A stretch of 64,000 bases of DNA, taken from Thermodesulfobium acidiphilum (GTDB taxonomy: Bacteria; Thermodesulfobiota; Thermodesulfobiia; Thermodesulfobiales; Thermodesulfobiaceae). The stretch's first letter is position 1. Each line of letters starts with the position of its first letter. The stretch is from NCBI RefSeq assembly GCF_003057965.1, contig NZ_CP020921.1, positions 1,561,001 through 1,625,000 on the forward strand. The letters run 5' to 3'. The notes under the pieces were generated by a model that worked only from the letters and a program-made list of their open reading frames with translations, was not told the DNA's origin and ran no database searches. A program made the translations under genes and the position numbers. Shown here one piece after another: positions 16,627-25,942 of this stretch.

Positions 16627-17325
16627 ATGAATTACGCTATTGCAAACTTTAAAATGAACAAAACTTCAGATGAAGTTGAAGAATATGTTTGTGAATTAAG
16701 ACAAAACCTAAAAAATAATGTAAAAACCGTAATTTGTCCCTCCTTTGTTTCTCTTGAAAGGGCTGTAAAAGCATCCTTCGGATCCTTAATTGACATCGGC
16801 GCTCAAAACCTATTTTTTGAAGAAAAAGGCGCCTTTACAGGCGAGATATCTATTGGAATGTTAGAGAATATAGGAGTAAAATACGCGATAATAGGTCACT
16901 CTGAAAGGAGACAATACTTCAAAGAATCAGATGACTTATTACTAAAAAAGGTTAAAGCAGCAGCCAACAGATTAAAGGTAATTTATTGCTTTGGTGAGAC
17001 AGAAGAGGAAAAAGATTCTGGTAAATCACTTGAAGTAACGTTTAATCAGTTAAATCTGGTAAAAAGCTTTTTTGAGAAGATAATTTTAGCATACGAACCA
17101 GTCTGGGCAATAGGAACTGGCAAAACTGCTAATGCAGGAGAATCATTTGCTTTAATTAAAGAATTAGAATCGAAATTAGGAAGCCTCCCAGATTGCCTTT
17201 ATGGAGGATCGGTCAATCATAAAAATGCAAAATCATTTATTGACGCTGGATTTAAAGGTGTACTGGTTGGTTCTGCAAGTCTTGATGTAAAAGAATTTTC
17301 AAAAATTATAGAAGAAATGTCTTAA
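16627..17325 (+). CDS. tpiA: Triosephosphate isomerase
   Basis: At 232 residues this is slightly shorter than the usual 250. Catalytic residues are all present: Lys in IANFKMNKT (family ANWKMNK), His in YAIIGHSERRQYF and Glu in AYEPVWAIGTGK, plus the phosphate-binding YGGSVNHKN. It interconverts dihydroxyacetone phosphate and glyceraldehyde 3-phosphate. It begins one base after pgk, with AAAGGAG as ribosome site inside the pgk end. Confidence 0.96.
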   Translation: MNYAIANFKMNKTSDEVEEYVCELRQNLKNNVKTVICPSFVSLERAVKASFGSLIDIGAQNLFFEEKGAFTGEISIGMLENIGVKYAIIGHSERRQYFKESDDLLLKKVKAAANRLKVIYCFGETEEEKDSGKSLEVTFNQLNLVKSFFEKIILAYEPVWAIGTGKTANAGESFALIKELESKLGSLPDCLYGGSVNHKNAKSFIDAGFKGVLVGSASLDVKEFSKIIEEMS

Positions 17326-17366
17326 AATAGACAAAGCAAATTCTAAATAAAATCTAGGAGGGAAAA

Positions 17367-18872
17367 GTGAATAAGATCTTGCTTATAATATTAGACGGCT
17401 TTGGTTTCAGCAAGGAAACCTACGGCAATGCAGTTGCAGCCTCTCATATGCCAAACTACAAAAGAATTATGAACACATATCCAAATACCCTCCTTGTAGC
17501 ATCAGGCGAAGAAGTCGGTCTTCCACCGGGTCAAATGGGAAATTCTGAAGTAGGTCATCTAAACCTTGGAGCAGGTAGAATTATGTATCAGGAGCTCACA
17601 AGAATTAATAAAGCCATTAAAGATGGAAGTTTTTTTTCAAACAAAGAATTAAAGGATATCATGAACAAGTCAAGAGAAAAAGCCCTTCATCTTATTGGTC
17701 TCGTTTCTGATGGTGGAGTCCATAGCCATATTGAACACCTAAAGTCTCTTATCACCATGGCAAAAAAAGAAGGAGTAAAAAATGTCTACGTTCATGCAAT
17801 TACAGACGGCAGAGATACTCAACCAGGAACGGCTATAAATTTTTTAAAAGACGTAGAGACTCATATAAAACGGGAGGGAACTGGAGAAATTGTATCTGTG
17901 TCAGGAAGATATTATGCCATGGACAGAGACAAAAGATGGGAAAGAACCAAGAAAGCTTATGATGTGTTTACGGGAAGAGATAAAACAAACTTTAAAACTT
18001 ATGAAGAAGCAATTAGTTATTTATCAGGAAAGGGCGAAACAGATGAATTCTTTACGCCATTTTCGGTAGGTCCTAACCCACAGGAAACAAGAATAAAAAA
18101 TAAAGATTCAATTATATTTTTCAACTTTAGAGCAGATAGAATGAGACAGATTACCAGAGCACTCTTAGATCCTGAATTCAAAGAATTTGATGTCATAAAA
18201 CTTAAACTATTTCCATTAACTTTTACAGAATACGATAAAGAATTCCCTTTAACAGTAGCCTTCAAAAACGAAATACCAAAAAATGTTTTATCCGAAGTTA
18301 TATCTAATGAAGGCCTATTTCAACTTCATACAGCAGAAACAGAAAAATATGCACATGTTACCTTTTTCTTCAATGGCGGTAGAGAAGAGCCATTTGAGAG
18401 GGAAGATAGAATTCTTATTCACTCCCCAAAGGTAGCAACTTATGACCTAAAACCTGAAATGAGCGCTTTTGAACTTACAGAAAGTCTTTTAAAATCCCTG
18501 CTTGATAAAAATTATAATTTTACAGTAATAAACTTTGCAAATCCTGATATGGTAGGACACACTGGTAATTTTGAAGCTGTAAAAAAAGCTCTTAATGCTG
18601 TTGATATCTGTTTAGGTAAAATATTTGACTTATTTGAAAACAAATTCCCTATTGTGATAACTGCAGATCATGGAAATTGCGAGGAAATGCTTGATAAAAA
18701 TACTGGGGAACCAATGACATCTCATACCACTAATCCTGTCCCATTTATAATAGTAGGGAACAAAGAACCATTAAGAAAAGATGGAATTTTAGCTGACGTA
18801 GCACCAACAATCCTTGAACTCATGGAGATAGTTCAACCAGAAGAAATGACAGGAAAATCTCTTATAATTTAA
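17367..18872 (+). CDS. gpmI: 2,3-bisphosphoglycerate-independent phosphoglycerate mutase
   Basis: The 501-residue alkaline-phosphatase-superfamily enzyme begins with the metal-binding LIILDGFGFSKET and has the phospho-serine motif MGNSEVGHLNLGAGR at about 58-72, with ITDGRDTQPGT, FNFRADRMRQI and ITADHGNCEEM further on. It interconverts 3- and 2-phosphoglycerate with Mn2+ and no bisphosphoglycerate cofactor. It starts at GTG after AGGAGG and ends the glycolysis run. Enolase is not in the window. Confidence 0.96.
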   Translation: MNKILLIILDGFGFSKETYGNAVAASHMPNYKRIMNTYPNTLLVASGEEVGLPPGQMGNSEVGHLNLGAGRIMYQELTRINKAIKDGSFFSNKELKDIMNKSREKALHLIGLVSDGGVHSHIEHLKSLITMAKKEGVKNVYVHAITDGRDTQPGTAINFLKDVETHIKREGTGEIVSVSGRYYAMDRDKRWERTKKAYDVFTGRDKTNFKTYEEAISYLSGKGETDEFFTPFSVGPNPQETRIKNKDSIIFFNFRADRMRQITRALLDPEFKEFDVIKLKLFPLTFTEYDKEFPLTVAFKNEIPKNVLSEVISNEGLFQLHTAETEKYAHVTFFFNGGREEPFEREDRILIHSPKVATYDLKPEMSAFELTESLLKSLLDKNYNFTVINFANPDMVGHTGNFEAVKKALNAVDICLGKIFDLFENKFPIVITADHGNCEEMLDKNTGEPMTSHTTNPVPFIIVGNKEPLRKDGILADVAPTILELMEIVQPEEMTGKSLII

Positions 18873-18891
18873 AAAAATTCAAGAATTTTTA

Positions 18892-19824
18892 ATGAACTCA
18901 AAGTTTGTAAAAAATCTTTTAAGCGTTTTAGTATCATTATTTTTAATCTATTTGCTATTTATAAATGTTGATATAAAAAGGGTTTTGTATGTTGTTTTTA
19001 ACTTTAATAGAGTATTTATAATAACTTTTTTTATTTTATTTTTTGTTGTACTTAATCTTAGGGCTTATATTTGGAAAAATCTATTAATTAACATATCAAA
19101 AGAACTAAGCTTCAGACACTTGATTGCTGGAGAAGGTTTGGCATTTGCTATTAATTCTTTTCTGCCATTAAGATCAGGAGATCTACTTAGAGGCCTTTAC
19201 GTATCAAAAATATCCAACTTGCCTTTCCCATCAGTTTTGGTTAGCATAGCTACTGAACAGCTTTTAGATTTTTTCACCGTTTTAACGCTTGGCCTCTTTT
19301 GTTTGTTTATAGGAGTGAAGATTGCTATAAATATCCTCCTTTTGCCGATAGCAATGACTATTGTTTTTTTAACGCTATTTTTTTTATCAATGTTTATAAG
19401 AAAGAGATTCGAATACCTCAAAGTTAGATTCCCAAAATTTTGGCTACTAATTCATCCCTTTCTTAGTTTAACAAGAAGCAGTGTATTTAAGAAGGTTTTT
19501 ACAGCAAATATTTTATGCTTGCTGTTAATTTCATTGGGAATACTTCTTCTTTACTTCAATCTACTTGGGAAAATACTATTTATAGAGTCTTTAATTTCAA
19601 CCTTTTTTATTAACATAGGATTTTTAAGTTTCGGAATATGGATAGCAGCAAAAAACTATGGAATCGACTTTGATGATGCAACAGGAATATTTTTTATATA
19701 TCAAATAACAATAATCCTTGTTAGCTTATCGACCTTTCTTCTCGTAACTATATATGACATATTGACAGCAATAAAGGTAAAAATAATTCCAACTTTTTTC
19801 AATAAAAATAAAAACAACTTCTAA
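18892..19824 (+). CDS. YbhN/LPG synthase transmembrane family protein
   Basis: A 310-residue polytopic protein of the UPF0104 / lysylphosphatidylglycerol synthase TM family. The motif INSFLPLRSGDLLRGLYVSK (around residue 85) is the family hallmark, and eight or so hydrophobic segments span the rest. Only the membrane part is present; the catalytic aminoacyl-transfer domain of MprF is absent. Members are implicated in envelope lipid handling, with unclear function. It starts 19 bp after gpmI, with weak ribosome signals. Confidence 0.75.
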   Translation: MNSKFVKNLLSVLVSLFLIYLLFINVDIKRVLYVVFNFNRVFIITFFILFFVVLNLRAYIWKNLLINISKELSFRHLIAGEGLAFAINSFLPLRSGDLLRGLYVSKISNLPFPSVLVSIATEQLLDFFTVLTLGLFCLFIGVKIAINILLLPIAMTIVFLTLFFLSMFIRKRFEYLKVRFPKFWLLIHPFLSLTRSSVFKKVFTANILCLLLISLGILLLYFNLLGKILFIESLISTFFINIGFLSFGIWIAAKNYGIDFDDATGIFFIYQITIILVSLSTFLLVTIYDILTAIKVKIIPTFFNKNKNNF

Positions 19825-19912
19825 AAGACTAAGAGCACACAGAATACCATTTAATTTAATATATATAATGCCTTGAGTCTTAAAGATATCCAGGTAAGTG
19901 TTCCTAAAAATA

Positions 19913-20932
19913 TTATTTTTCAAAAATAATTCTTGAATCAATCTCCTTTATGCTTTTACACCCTGTCAGGATCATTGCAGCATATAATTCCTGAGTATAT
20001 TTTTCAACCATAAACTTTACTCCCTCAGCCATTGCACCAAATGCTCCAGTTATCAAGGGCCTTCCCACAAGCACTCCCTTTGCACCCAGCGCTATCAGCT
20101 TCAAAGCATCAACTCCAGATCTTACACCTCCATCTGCAAGTACTGTAGCATCTTTACCAACTGCCTTTATTATTTTAGGAAGTACCTCAGCTACACCAGG
20201 TGTAAAGTCCAGAACTCTCCCCCCATGATTAGAAACAACAATTGCACTTGCGCCAGCATCAAAACAAGCAACTGCTTCATCTGGAGTCATAACCCCCTTA
20301 ACAATAAACGGCACATTTACAGAATTAACCAACTCTCTAATTTTACTTACACTTTTTGGCCCTACAGCTTGTCCCTTAAGTTTCATAGTTACAAGACCAG
20401 CTCCATCTATATCAATACCCACAGCTATTGCCCCTGCTTGAATGGCATCTAAAAACCTTTTTATTATCTCACCCTGATCCACCCTTGGCTTAATAATTGC
20501 AACACCCCTTGTAGCTAACTTTATTGCTTCTAAACCATCTACAAACATACTAGGAACTGCAGGATCTCCTATCCATCCCAAACTTCCTGCTTCATGACAT
20601 CCTTTAACAAGAGAAGAAACTAATTCAAATTCAGTAAGTGCCCCACCACAATTAAGCAATGCATTTGTTATTGGAGCTCCCATTATTGGAGTCAATAAGT
20701 CTATTCCAAAAAGATTAATTGAAGTATCTGGTTCTAAAACATCGTGAACTACTCTTAGATTTAACCTTATATCAGACAAAGCTCTAACGTTTTGTTTAAA
20801 AGATTCTCCTGTTCCAGTTCCCCCCATTCCAGGAACCTCTCCTGCACACGCTCTTCCATCACAAACAGGACAAACTCTACAAAAATTGTTAAATTTCTTT
20901 CTAGCCTCTTCTTTAATTGTCTTAAAATCCAC
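19913..20932 (-). CDS. FMN-dependent alpha-hydroxyacid oxidase/dehydrogenase-like protein
   Basis: The 339-residue TIM barrel fits the lactate oxidase / isopentenyl-diphosphate isomerase-like FMN family: NLFGIDLLTPIMGAPITNAL, PFIVKGVMTPDEAVACFDAG (Lys for FMN), VVSNHGGRVLDFTPG (His/Arg pair at the active site) and LADGGVRSGVDALKLIALGA with GRPL (phosphate site). The N-terminus carries a Cys-rich segment CRVCPVCDGRACAG near residue 18, seen in homologues from anaerobes and possibly a metal site. An oxidase is unlikely in an anaerobe; the hydroxyacid substrate is unknown. Confidence 0.8.
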   Translation of the reverse strand: MDFKTIKEEARKKFNNFCRVCPVCDGRACAGEVPGMGGTGTGESFKQNVRALSDIRLNLRVVHDVLEPDTSINLFGIDLLTPIMGAPITNALLNCGGALTEFELVSSLVKGCHEAGSLGWIGDPAVPSMFVDGLEAIKLATRGVAIIKPRVDQGEIIKRFLDAIQAGAIAVGIDIDGAGLVTMKLKGQAVGPKSVSKIRELVNSVNVPFIVKGVMTPDEAVACFDAGASAIVVSNHGGRVLDFTPGVAEVLPKIIKAVGKDATVLADGGVRSGVDALKLIALGAKGVLVGRPLITGAFGAMAEGVKFMVEKYTQELYAAMILTGCKSIKEIDSRIIFEK

Positions 20933-21063
20933 TTTTTCCTCCTATATATCAAAAAATATCTTTCATCAAGGTTTAATTATATATTGTTTATTTAAAAAAA
21001 ATATAATAATATCAAATTTTGGTATTTTTCTGACAATTCATTTAATTTTGGTTTAACTCAATA

Positions 21064-22359
21064 CTATTTATAAAATCTTGAGAAAAATAATATAATTATA
21101 AAAGATACAGGCATTGAAATTAAAGTCGAATCAACAAATGGATAAATAGGTTTTTTATAGTGAAAAATATCTACCCAAACAGTCGGCCCAAGTATTGTAA
21201 GTAATATGGCCAAAGCAGCTCCCACCAAACTTCCTAATATTAACGCGTTTTTAGAAATGCTGTTTAAATATATTGAGCAAAAAAGCGCAGGAAAAATCGA
21301 ACTTGCAGCAAGAGAATAAGAAAGCCCAACCATAAAAGCAACGTTTTGCCCCTTAAAAATCGTAGCTAATAAAAAGGCAAAAATACCAATCAAGATAACG
21401 GAAAAAGCCCAAATATAAGATTTTTTACTATTAATAACGTCCTCTTTTAAAGTCGTAGCTCCTGCTACAAAAAGCCCACTCACTACAGCAAAAATCGTAA
21501 TAAAAGTTATTATGGCAGTTAGATAGAATAACAAATCTTGTCCCAAATACCTGGCAAGATGAAGCAAGACCATATTAGCTCCATCGCTCAGATCCTTCTT
21601 TTCAAGAATAAGCCTGGATTCAACACCAAGAAAAAAAACTATTAAATAAAATATGCTGATTAACAGGGTAGCAAGAAAAACTGATATCCTTGCCGATCTC
21701 CTATCTGGCACAGTAAAAAATCTTATTAATATGTTGGGGAGCCCTGCTGTTCCAAAAAGAAGAGCGAAAGATAAAGAGAAATAATCGAAAGAGGAACGAA
21801 AGATAGTTTGAGGCAGAAATATATTAGAAAATATCGCATTGGATAAAAAAATGCTGTTCGTGTTTATTTTATAAAAAATTAGAAATAAAATTATAAAACT
21901 AAGAGAAAATAATATTACAGTCTTATAAATTTGAAACCATGTAGTTACAAACATCCCACCCCATAATACAAAACAGACAGAAGTTAATGTGACTATAAAA
22001 AGCGATAAATTATAGCCTACTCTACTAACCAAAGAGAGCAGCCATGCAGCACCAATTAATTCTGCAACCAGAAAAATAAGAACACATAATAGTCCTGTTA
22101 AACTAAGTACAACTTTAACATCTTTATCGTCAAATCTAAGAGCAATCAAATCTATATATGTTGATACCCCTCTTCTTGACATCGGTTCAGCTACCAAAAA
22201 AAGCATTATTGGCCAACCAACTATCCATCCAACAGCATAAAAAAGACCATCGAAACCCTTAGTAGCAGTCAGTCCAACAATTCCAAGAAAAGATGCTGCA
22301 CCAATATAGTCGCCAAAAAGTGCTAAGGCATTTTGAAAGGCATTAAATTTATTTTGCAT
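21064..22359 (-). CDS. Sodium:solute symporter, ActP-like
   Basis: The 431-residue polytopic protein has the SSS-family sequence FGDYIGAASFLGIVGLTATK at its start, then AEPMSRRGVSTYIDLIALRF and FGTAGLPNILIRFFTVPD. It is closest by eye to acetate permease ActP, though shorter than the usual 550 because the C-terminus ends after about 12 segments. The DUF485 gene directly upstream and acs/satP beside it support monocarboxylate (acetate) uptake with Na+; the substrate is inferred. Confidence 0.8.
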   Translation of the reverse strand: MQNKFNAFQNALALFGDYIGAASFLGIVGLTATKGFDGLFYAVGWIVGWPIMLFLVAEPMSRRGVSTYIDLIALRFDDKDVKVVLSLTGLLCVLIFLVAELIGAAWLLSLVSRVGYNLSLFIVTLTSVCFVLWGGMFVTTWFQIYKTVILFSLSFIILFLIFYKINTNSIFLSNAIFSNIFLPQTIFRSSFDYFSLSFALLFGTAGLPNILIRFFTVPDRRSARISVFLATLLISIFYLIVFFLGVESRLILEKKDLSDGANMVLLHLARYLGQDLLFYLTAIITFITIFAVVSGLFVAGATTLKEDVINSKKSYIWAFSVILIGIFAFLLATIFKGQNVAFMVGLSYSLAASSIFPALFCSIYLNSISKNALILGSLVGAALAILLTILGPTVWVDIFHYKKPIYPFVDSTLISMPVSFIIILFFSRFYK

Positions 22360-22393
22360 AAAAGATATTATAAATTAAATTAAACAATCGAGA

Positions 22394-22663
22394 TTATTCG
22401 ATCTTTTTAATTTTTTTAAGTTCTTTTTCGTAAAAACTATTGTTCCACCAAACATATATTCCTGTAATAAAAAGACACGAAGCTATAACAATAAAACTAC
22501 ACAGTAGGCCGTTATTTAAGTTAAACAGAAAATGATTTGAGAGAAAACCTATGTCAAATGCAACCAGGTAAATAAAACCAAAATAGATCAGAAAGACAAT
22601 AACTGAAAATAAAAAAGATACTCTTTTATGCAAACTATTAAGTTTCTTTAAATCGTTATTCAT
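22394..22663 (-). CDS. DUF485 family small membrane protein
   Basis: An 89-residue protein with two membrane spans (FSVIVFLIYFGFIYLVAF and LLCSFIVIASCLFITGIYVW) and a basic C-terminus. This is the YjcH-type protein found upstream of actP. Its role is unknown, probably linked to the symporter. It precedes the permease by 34 bp on the same strand. Confidence 0.7.
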   Translation of the reverse strand: MNNDLKKLNSLHKRVSFLFSVIVFLIYFGFIYLVAFDIGFLSNHFLFNLNNGLLCSFIVIASCLFITGIYVWWNNSFYEKELKKIKKIE

Positions 22664-22791
22664 TATTATCCCAAGATTTTATGCCCCTCACAATCAGGAG
22701 TTATAAAATTACTTATTCCATTACTAGATTTTATACGATAAAACTTAAAAAATCTAACTACCTCATAAAATATCTAAAAAAACTTATGAGT
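22664..22791. other. Spacer between DUF485 gene and the AhpD relic
   Basis: No frame or RNA feature stands out. It should hold the promoter of the DUF485-actP pair on the minus strand, but I cannot point to a convincing pair of hexamers. Confidence 0.3.
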
Positions 22792-22986
22792 CTATTTGGA
22801 TAAATTGTCTAAAGCATTTTGAACATGCTACATATACATTAGCACTGGATCTTTACCCATTAAAATGCCACCTGTGCAGCTTCCATAATCCCCTCTTTCG
22901 TTGCTCTATTGTCAAGTACTACCTTTACATAAGATTTAATGCACCATTCACATCTTTGAATAACCGAAAGATTCAGTGCAAGAAAT
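22792..22986 (-). pseudogene. Decayed AhpD/carboxymuconolactone decarboxylase-family gene
   Basis: On the minus strand one frame reads LFLALNLSVIQRCEWCIKSY then ATKEGIMEAAQVAF and hits TAA (22860-22862). One frame over, it continues LMGKDPVLMYM, TAG, HVQNALDNLSK and a final stop at 22792-22794. Spliced, this is the C-terminal half of an AhpD-like protein, whose pattern is C-x-x-C followed by A[TS]xEEIxEAAxVAxxMGGGPALMY and VxxALDEF. The sequence needs one base restored in a T run at 22861-22865 and has one nonsense codon. The 5' half is missing at the satP terminator. It is a clear recent relic. Confidence 0.7.
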
Positions 22987-22988
22987 AA

Positions 22989-23029
22989 AAATAAGAGAGA
23001 CGTTCTCTAATAACACATCTCTCTTATTT
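22989..23029 (-). terminator. Intrinsic terminator of acs-satP
   Basis: AAATAAGAGAGA (22989-23000) pairs perfectly over 12 bp with TCTCTCTTATTT (23018-23029) across a 17-base loop. On the minus strand the stem is followed by TTATTTCT, giving a U-rich tail. It lies 29 bp after the satP stop. Confidence 0.7.
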
Positions 23030-23057
23030 ATTTATATAAGGTTATATATACACTATA

Positions 23058-23612
23058 CTATTTGGTGCTAAATTGTGCTTTAATTATTTCAAACATGCCA
23101 TACCATGCTGAAATTGCAGTAGCAATACCCTCATATCCCGCAAAAATTTTTATAGCTGTGCTCTCAGTGTAATGTGCAATAACCAACAATATGAATAGCA
23201 ATGAAAGGAGAACAAAAATTACCTGCACAGTTCTATTATTGCTCATAAAAGAAAGATAAGTCATAACAACTGTAAAGATCGTCCATGCAATCAAGGTTAC
23301 CCCTATAGCAGCGCCTAAAGCATCTTTTGGCATCCAACCCCAAGCAGGAGAATAAATAAGAGCAGCTAAAGCCATCCAAAAAGAACCATATCCCGTAAAA
23401 GCTACCATCCCAAATGTATTCCCGGTTCTAAATTCTAAAACTCCAGCTATAAACTGCGCAAGTCCTCCGTAAAACAATCCTAGCGGCAAAGCAGCAAAAA
23501 GTGCAGCAGGTACAAGCCCTGCGTTTGCAACGTTTAATACAAAGGTAGTCAAAGCAAAACCAGCTAGGCCTACAGCACCTGGATTTGCCATTTTCAATTC
23601 TGAATTAGACAT
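23058..23612 (-). CDS. satP: SatP/GPR1-FUN34-YaaH acetate-succinate transporter
   Basis: The 184-residue, six-span protein begins near MANPGAVGLAGFALTTFVLN, the family's NPxPxGL motif, and contains PLGLFYGGLAQFIAGVLEFR and FTGYGSFWMALA. Known members are acetate/succinate channels or proton symporters. The gene lies 27 bp downstream of acs with AGGAGG as ribosome site, so uptake and activation of acetate are co-expressed. Confidence 0.92.
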   Translation of the reverse strand: MSNSELKMANPGAVGLAGFALTTFVLNVANAGLVPAALFAALPLGLFYGGLAQFIAGVLEFRTGNTFGMVAFTGYGSFWMALAALIYSPAWGWMPKDALGAAIGVTLIAWTIFTVVMTYLSFMSNNRTVQVIFVLLSLLFILLVIAHYTESTAIKIFAGYEGIATAISAWYGMFEIIKAQFSTK

Positions 23613-23639
23613 TTTCTTAACCTCCTATATTTTTTTTGT

Positions 23640-25688
23640 TTATTCACCGCGTACAATATTACGAATTTCTTCAACAACATCAGGGTTAACAAGAGTTGTT
23701 ATATCACCATAGTCTTCCCTGTTATTTGAAATAGCTGCAAGTATTCTTCTCATAATTTTTCCCGATCTGGTCTTGGGCATATCAGAAACAATATAGACAT
23801 TTGCAGGTCTTGCAATAGGACCAATTATTGAAGAAATAGCGTGTTTTATTTTATCTTCTAAATGTCTATTATTGTCTGATTCATAACCACTCTTCAAAGA
23901 AACATACAGATCAGGTATATGACCTCTTAATTCATCGCTCTTTGGAACTACTGCCGCTTCTGCTACCTCTTCACATGTGAGTGCAGCTGATTCAATTTCT
24001 TTAGTTCCAAGTCTGTGCCCAGCAACATTAATCACATCATCAACTCTTCCCAAAACCCTAATATATCCATCCTTTGCCATCGTTGCTGCATCACCAGAAA
24101 AGTATGGCCAATCCCGCCAGTCCTTGCTTTCTTTATTTTTACAGTATTTTTCATAATATTGTTTTATAAGCCTCTCAGGATCTCCCCAGATTGTAAGCAT
24201 TCTTCCTGGCCAGGGATTTTTTATACACAAATTACCTGCCTTGCCAGAACCTGGTGGAACCTCATTACCAAGTTCATCGTATATGGTAGGATATATTCCT
24301 AAAGCTCCTGGTCCTGCACTCCCAGGTTTCATTGGCATAACACTGGGAATCGTAGTACATAACCAGCCTCCTGTTTCTGTTTGCCACCACGTATCTAACA
24401 CTACTGCTCTTTTTTTACCTACTACCTTGTAATACCATCTCCATACTTCAGGTTCAATTGGCTCACCAACTGTTACCAATAATCTAAAGTCACACTTGTA
24501 TTGAGTAGGATTAGACCCAGCCCTCATCAGCATCCTAATAGCTGTAGGTGCGGTATGTAATATACTCACCCCTAACCTCTCTGCTATACGCCATACTCTG
24601 TTTACATTAGGATAGAGAGGAACTCCTTCATACATAACTGAGGTAGCAGCATTTGCTAAAGGCCCATATACTATATAACTGTGCCCTGTAATCCATCCAA
24701 TATCGGCCATACACCAGTGCACATCTTCAGGGTGAATGTCGTGTATAAATTTACTCGTTCCAGCAACATAGGACAGGTAACCACCTGTACTATGGGCACA
24801 TCCTTTAGGTTTTCCTGTAGAACCACTGGTATACATTAAAAACAATATTGATTCTGAAGGCATTGGAACGTAATCCACCCTTTTACCTCGGTGTTTTTTC
24901 ATTAAATCATCTAATAACAGATCTCTTCCCTCTACCAGGGGTGTTTTGGAAGAATAGGTACCGGGATGCCTTGTCCAAATCAAAACTTTCTCAACCTTTT
25001 GTCCAAGTTTTTCAGCCGTTGCAACTGCAATATCAGCATTTGCTTTATGATCTATAAATTTCCCATTTCTATAATAACCATCAATTGTAATAAGTATCTT
25101 GCTCTTTGAATCTGCAATTCTTTCTCCACAAGCCTGACCGCTGAATCCTCCAAAAACTTCCGAGTGAATTATTCCAAGTCTTGCACAGGCTAGCATTGAA
25201 ATAGGTAATTCTGGTACCATTGGAAGATGAAACGTTACTGTATCGCCAGCCTTTAAACCCATCTCAAGAAGTAGTGAAGCAAATTCATTAACCTTTACAT
25301 ACAATTCTTGATAAGTAAGGATCCTATCAGGCTCATCTATTGACTCAGAAACCCAAATAATTGCAGCTTTATTTTTATATTTATCAAGATGTCTGTCGAC
25401 ACAATTGTAGCAAGCGTTCAATTTGCCGCCGACAAACCATCTCCAAAAAGGAGGATTTGAATCATCAAGAGTAGTAGTCCAATATCTATCCCAACTAAGC
25501 AAGTTGGCATATTCATGAAAACACTCAGGAAAATTCTCTTCATTAAATTTATTCAAAAAAGTTTGATTCTGAACATAAGCATTCCTTACAAATTCTTCAC
25601 TCGGATAAACATAATCCTCTTCAAGCCAATAAGCTCCTATTTCGGCTTCTGAAACTCCCGTCCCATTAACTTGGGTTGTTTCCTCCAT
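23640..25688 (-). CDS. acs: Acetyl-CoA synthetase (AMP-forming)
   Basis: The 682-residue enzyme makes acetyl-CoA from acetate, ATP and CoA. It shows FMYTSGSTGKPKGCAHSTGG (adenylate P-loop), DTWWQTETGGW (acyl site with the Trp that selects small acids), YFSGDAATMAKDGY and the C-terminal PKTRSGKIMRRIL with the lysine that is acetylated in homologues. Length is normal. It leads an operon with satP behind a strong promoter at 25784-25812. Confidence 0.96.
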   Translation of the reverse strand: MEETTQVNGTGVSEAEIGAYWLEEDYVYPSEEFVRNAYVQNQTFLNKFNEENFPECFHEYANLLSWDRYWTTTLDDSNPPFWRWFVGGKLNACYNCVDRHLDKYKNKAAIIWVSESIDEPDRILTYQELYVKVNEFASLLLEMGLKAGDTVTFHLPMVPELPISMLACARLGIIHSEVFGGFSGQACGERIADSKSKILITIDGYYRNGKFIDHKANADIAVATAEKLGQKVEKVLIWTRHPGTYSSKTPLVEGRDLLLDDLMKKHRGKRVDYVPMPSESILFLMYTSGSTGKPKGCAHSTGGYLSYVAGTSKFIHDIHPEDVHWCMADIGWITGHSYIVYGPLANAATSVMYEGVPLYPNVNRVWRIAERLGVSILHTAPTAIRMLMRAGSNPTQYKCDFRLLVTVGEPIEPEVWRWYYKVVGKKRAVVLDTWWQTETGGWLCTTIPSVMPMKPGSAGPGALGIYPTIYDELGNEVPPGSGKAGNLCIKNPWPGRMLTIWGDPERLIKQYYEKYCKNKESKDWRDWPYFSGDAATMAKDGYIRVLGRVDDVINVAGHRLGTKEIESAALTCEEVAEAAVVPKSDELRGHIPDLYVSLKSGYESDNNRHLEDKIKHAISSIIGPIARPANVYIVSDMPKTRSGKIMRRILAAISNNREDYGDITTLVNPDVVEEIRNIVRGE

Positions 25689-25783
25689 TTTCCTCCTCCT
25701 TTTTTTTACAAAATTTAAACAATAAAAACATTTAAAATTGGATTGTTATCTGCATCACTCCCTTTATTTTTAAATTACTAGAA

Positions 25784-25827
25784 ATTCTAAAATAAATTAT
25801 CAGAATTGTCAATATTATCAGACAATT
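25784..25827 (-). promoter_or_regulatory. acs promoter with overlapping inverted repeat
   Basis: On the minus strand TTGACA (25807-25812), 17 bases, TAGAAT (25784-25789). An inverted repeat AATTGTC (25804-25810) / GACAATT (25821-25827) covers the -35, and a third GACAATT lies at 25879-25885. This suggests a regulator site controlling acetate activation. The remaining gap to pepP is AT-rich without genes. Confidence 0.65.
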
Positions 25828-25942
25828 AATTTTAAAATAGATTTTTATAAATTGTATTTATATATTTTTAATTTGTTTGACAATTATTTACAATTTGCTG
25901 AATATTCTTATGGAACTAGAAAATTTTTTGAACAAAAAGTCT

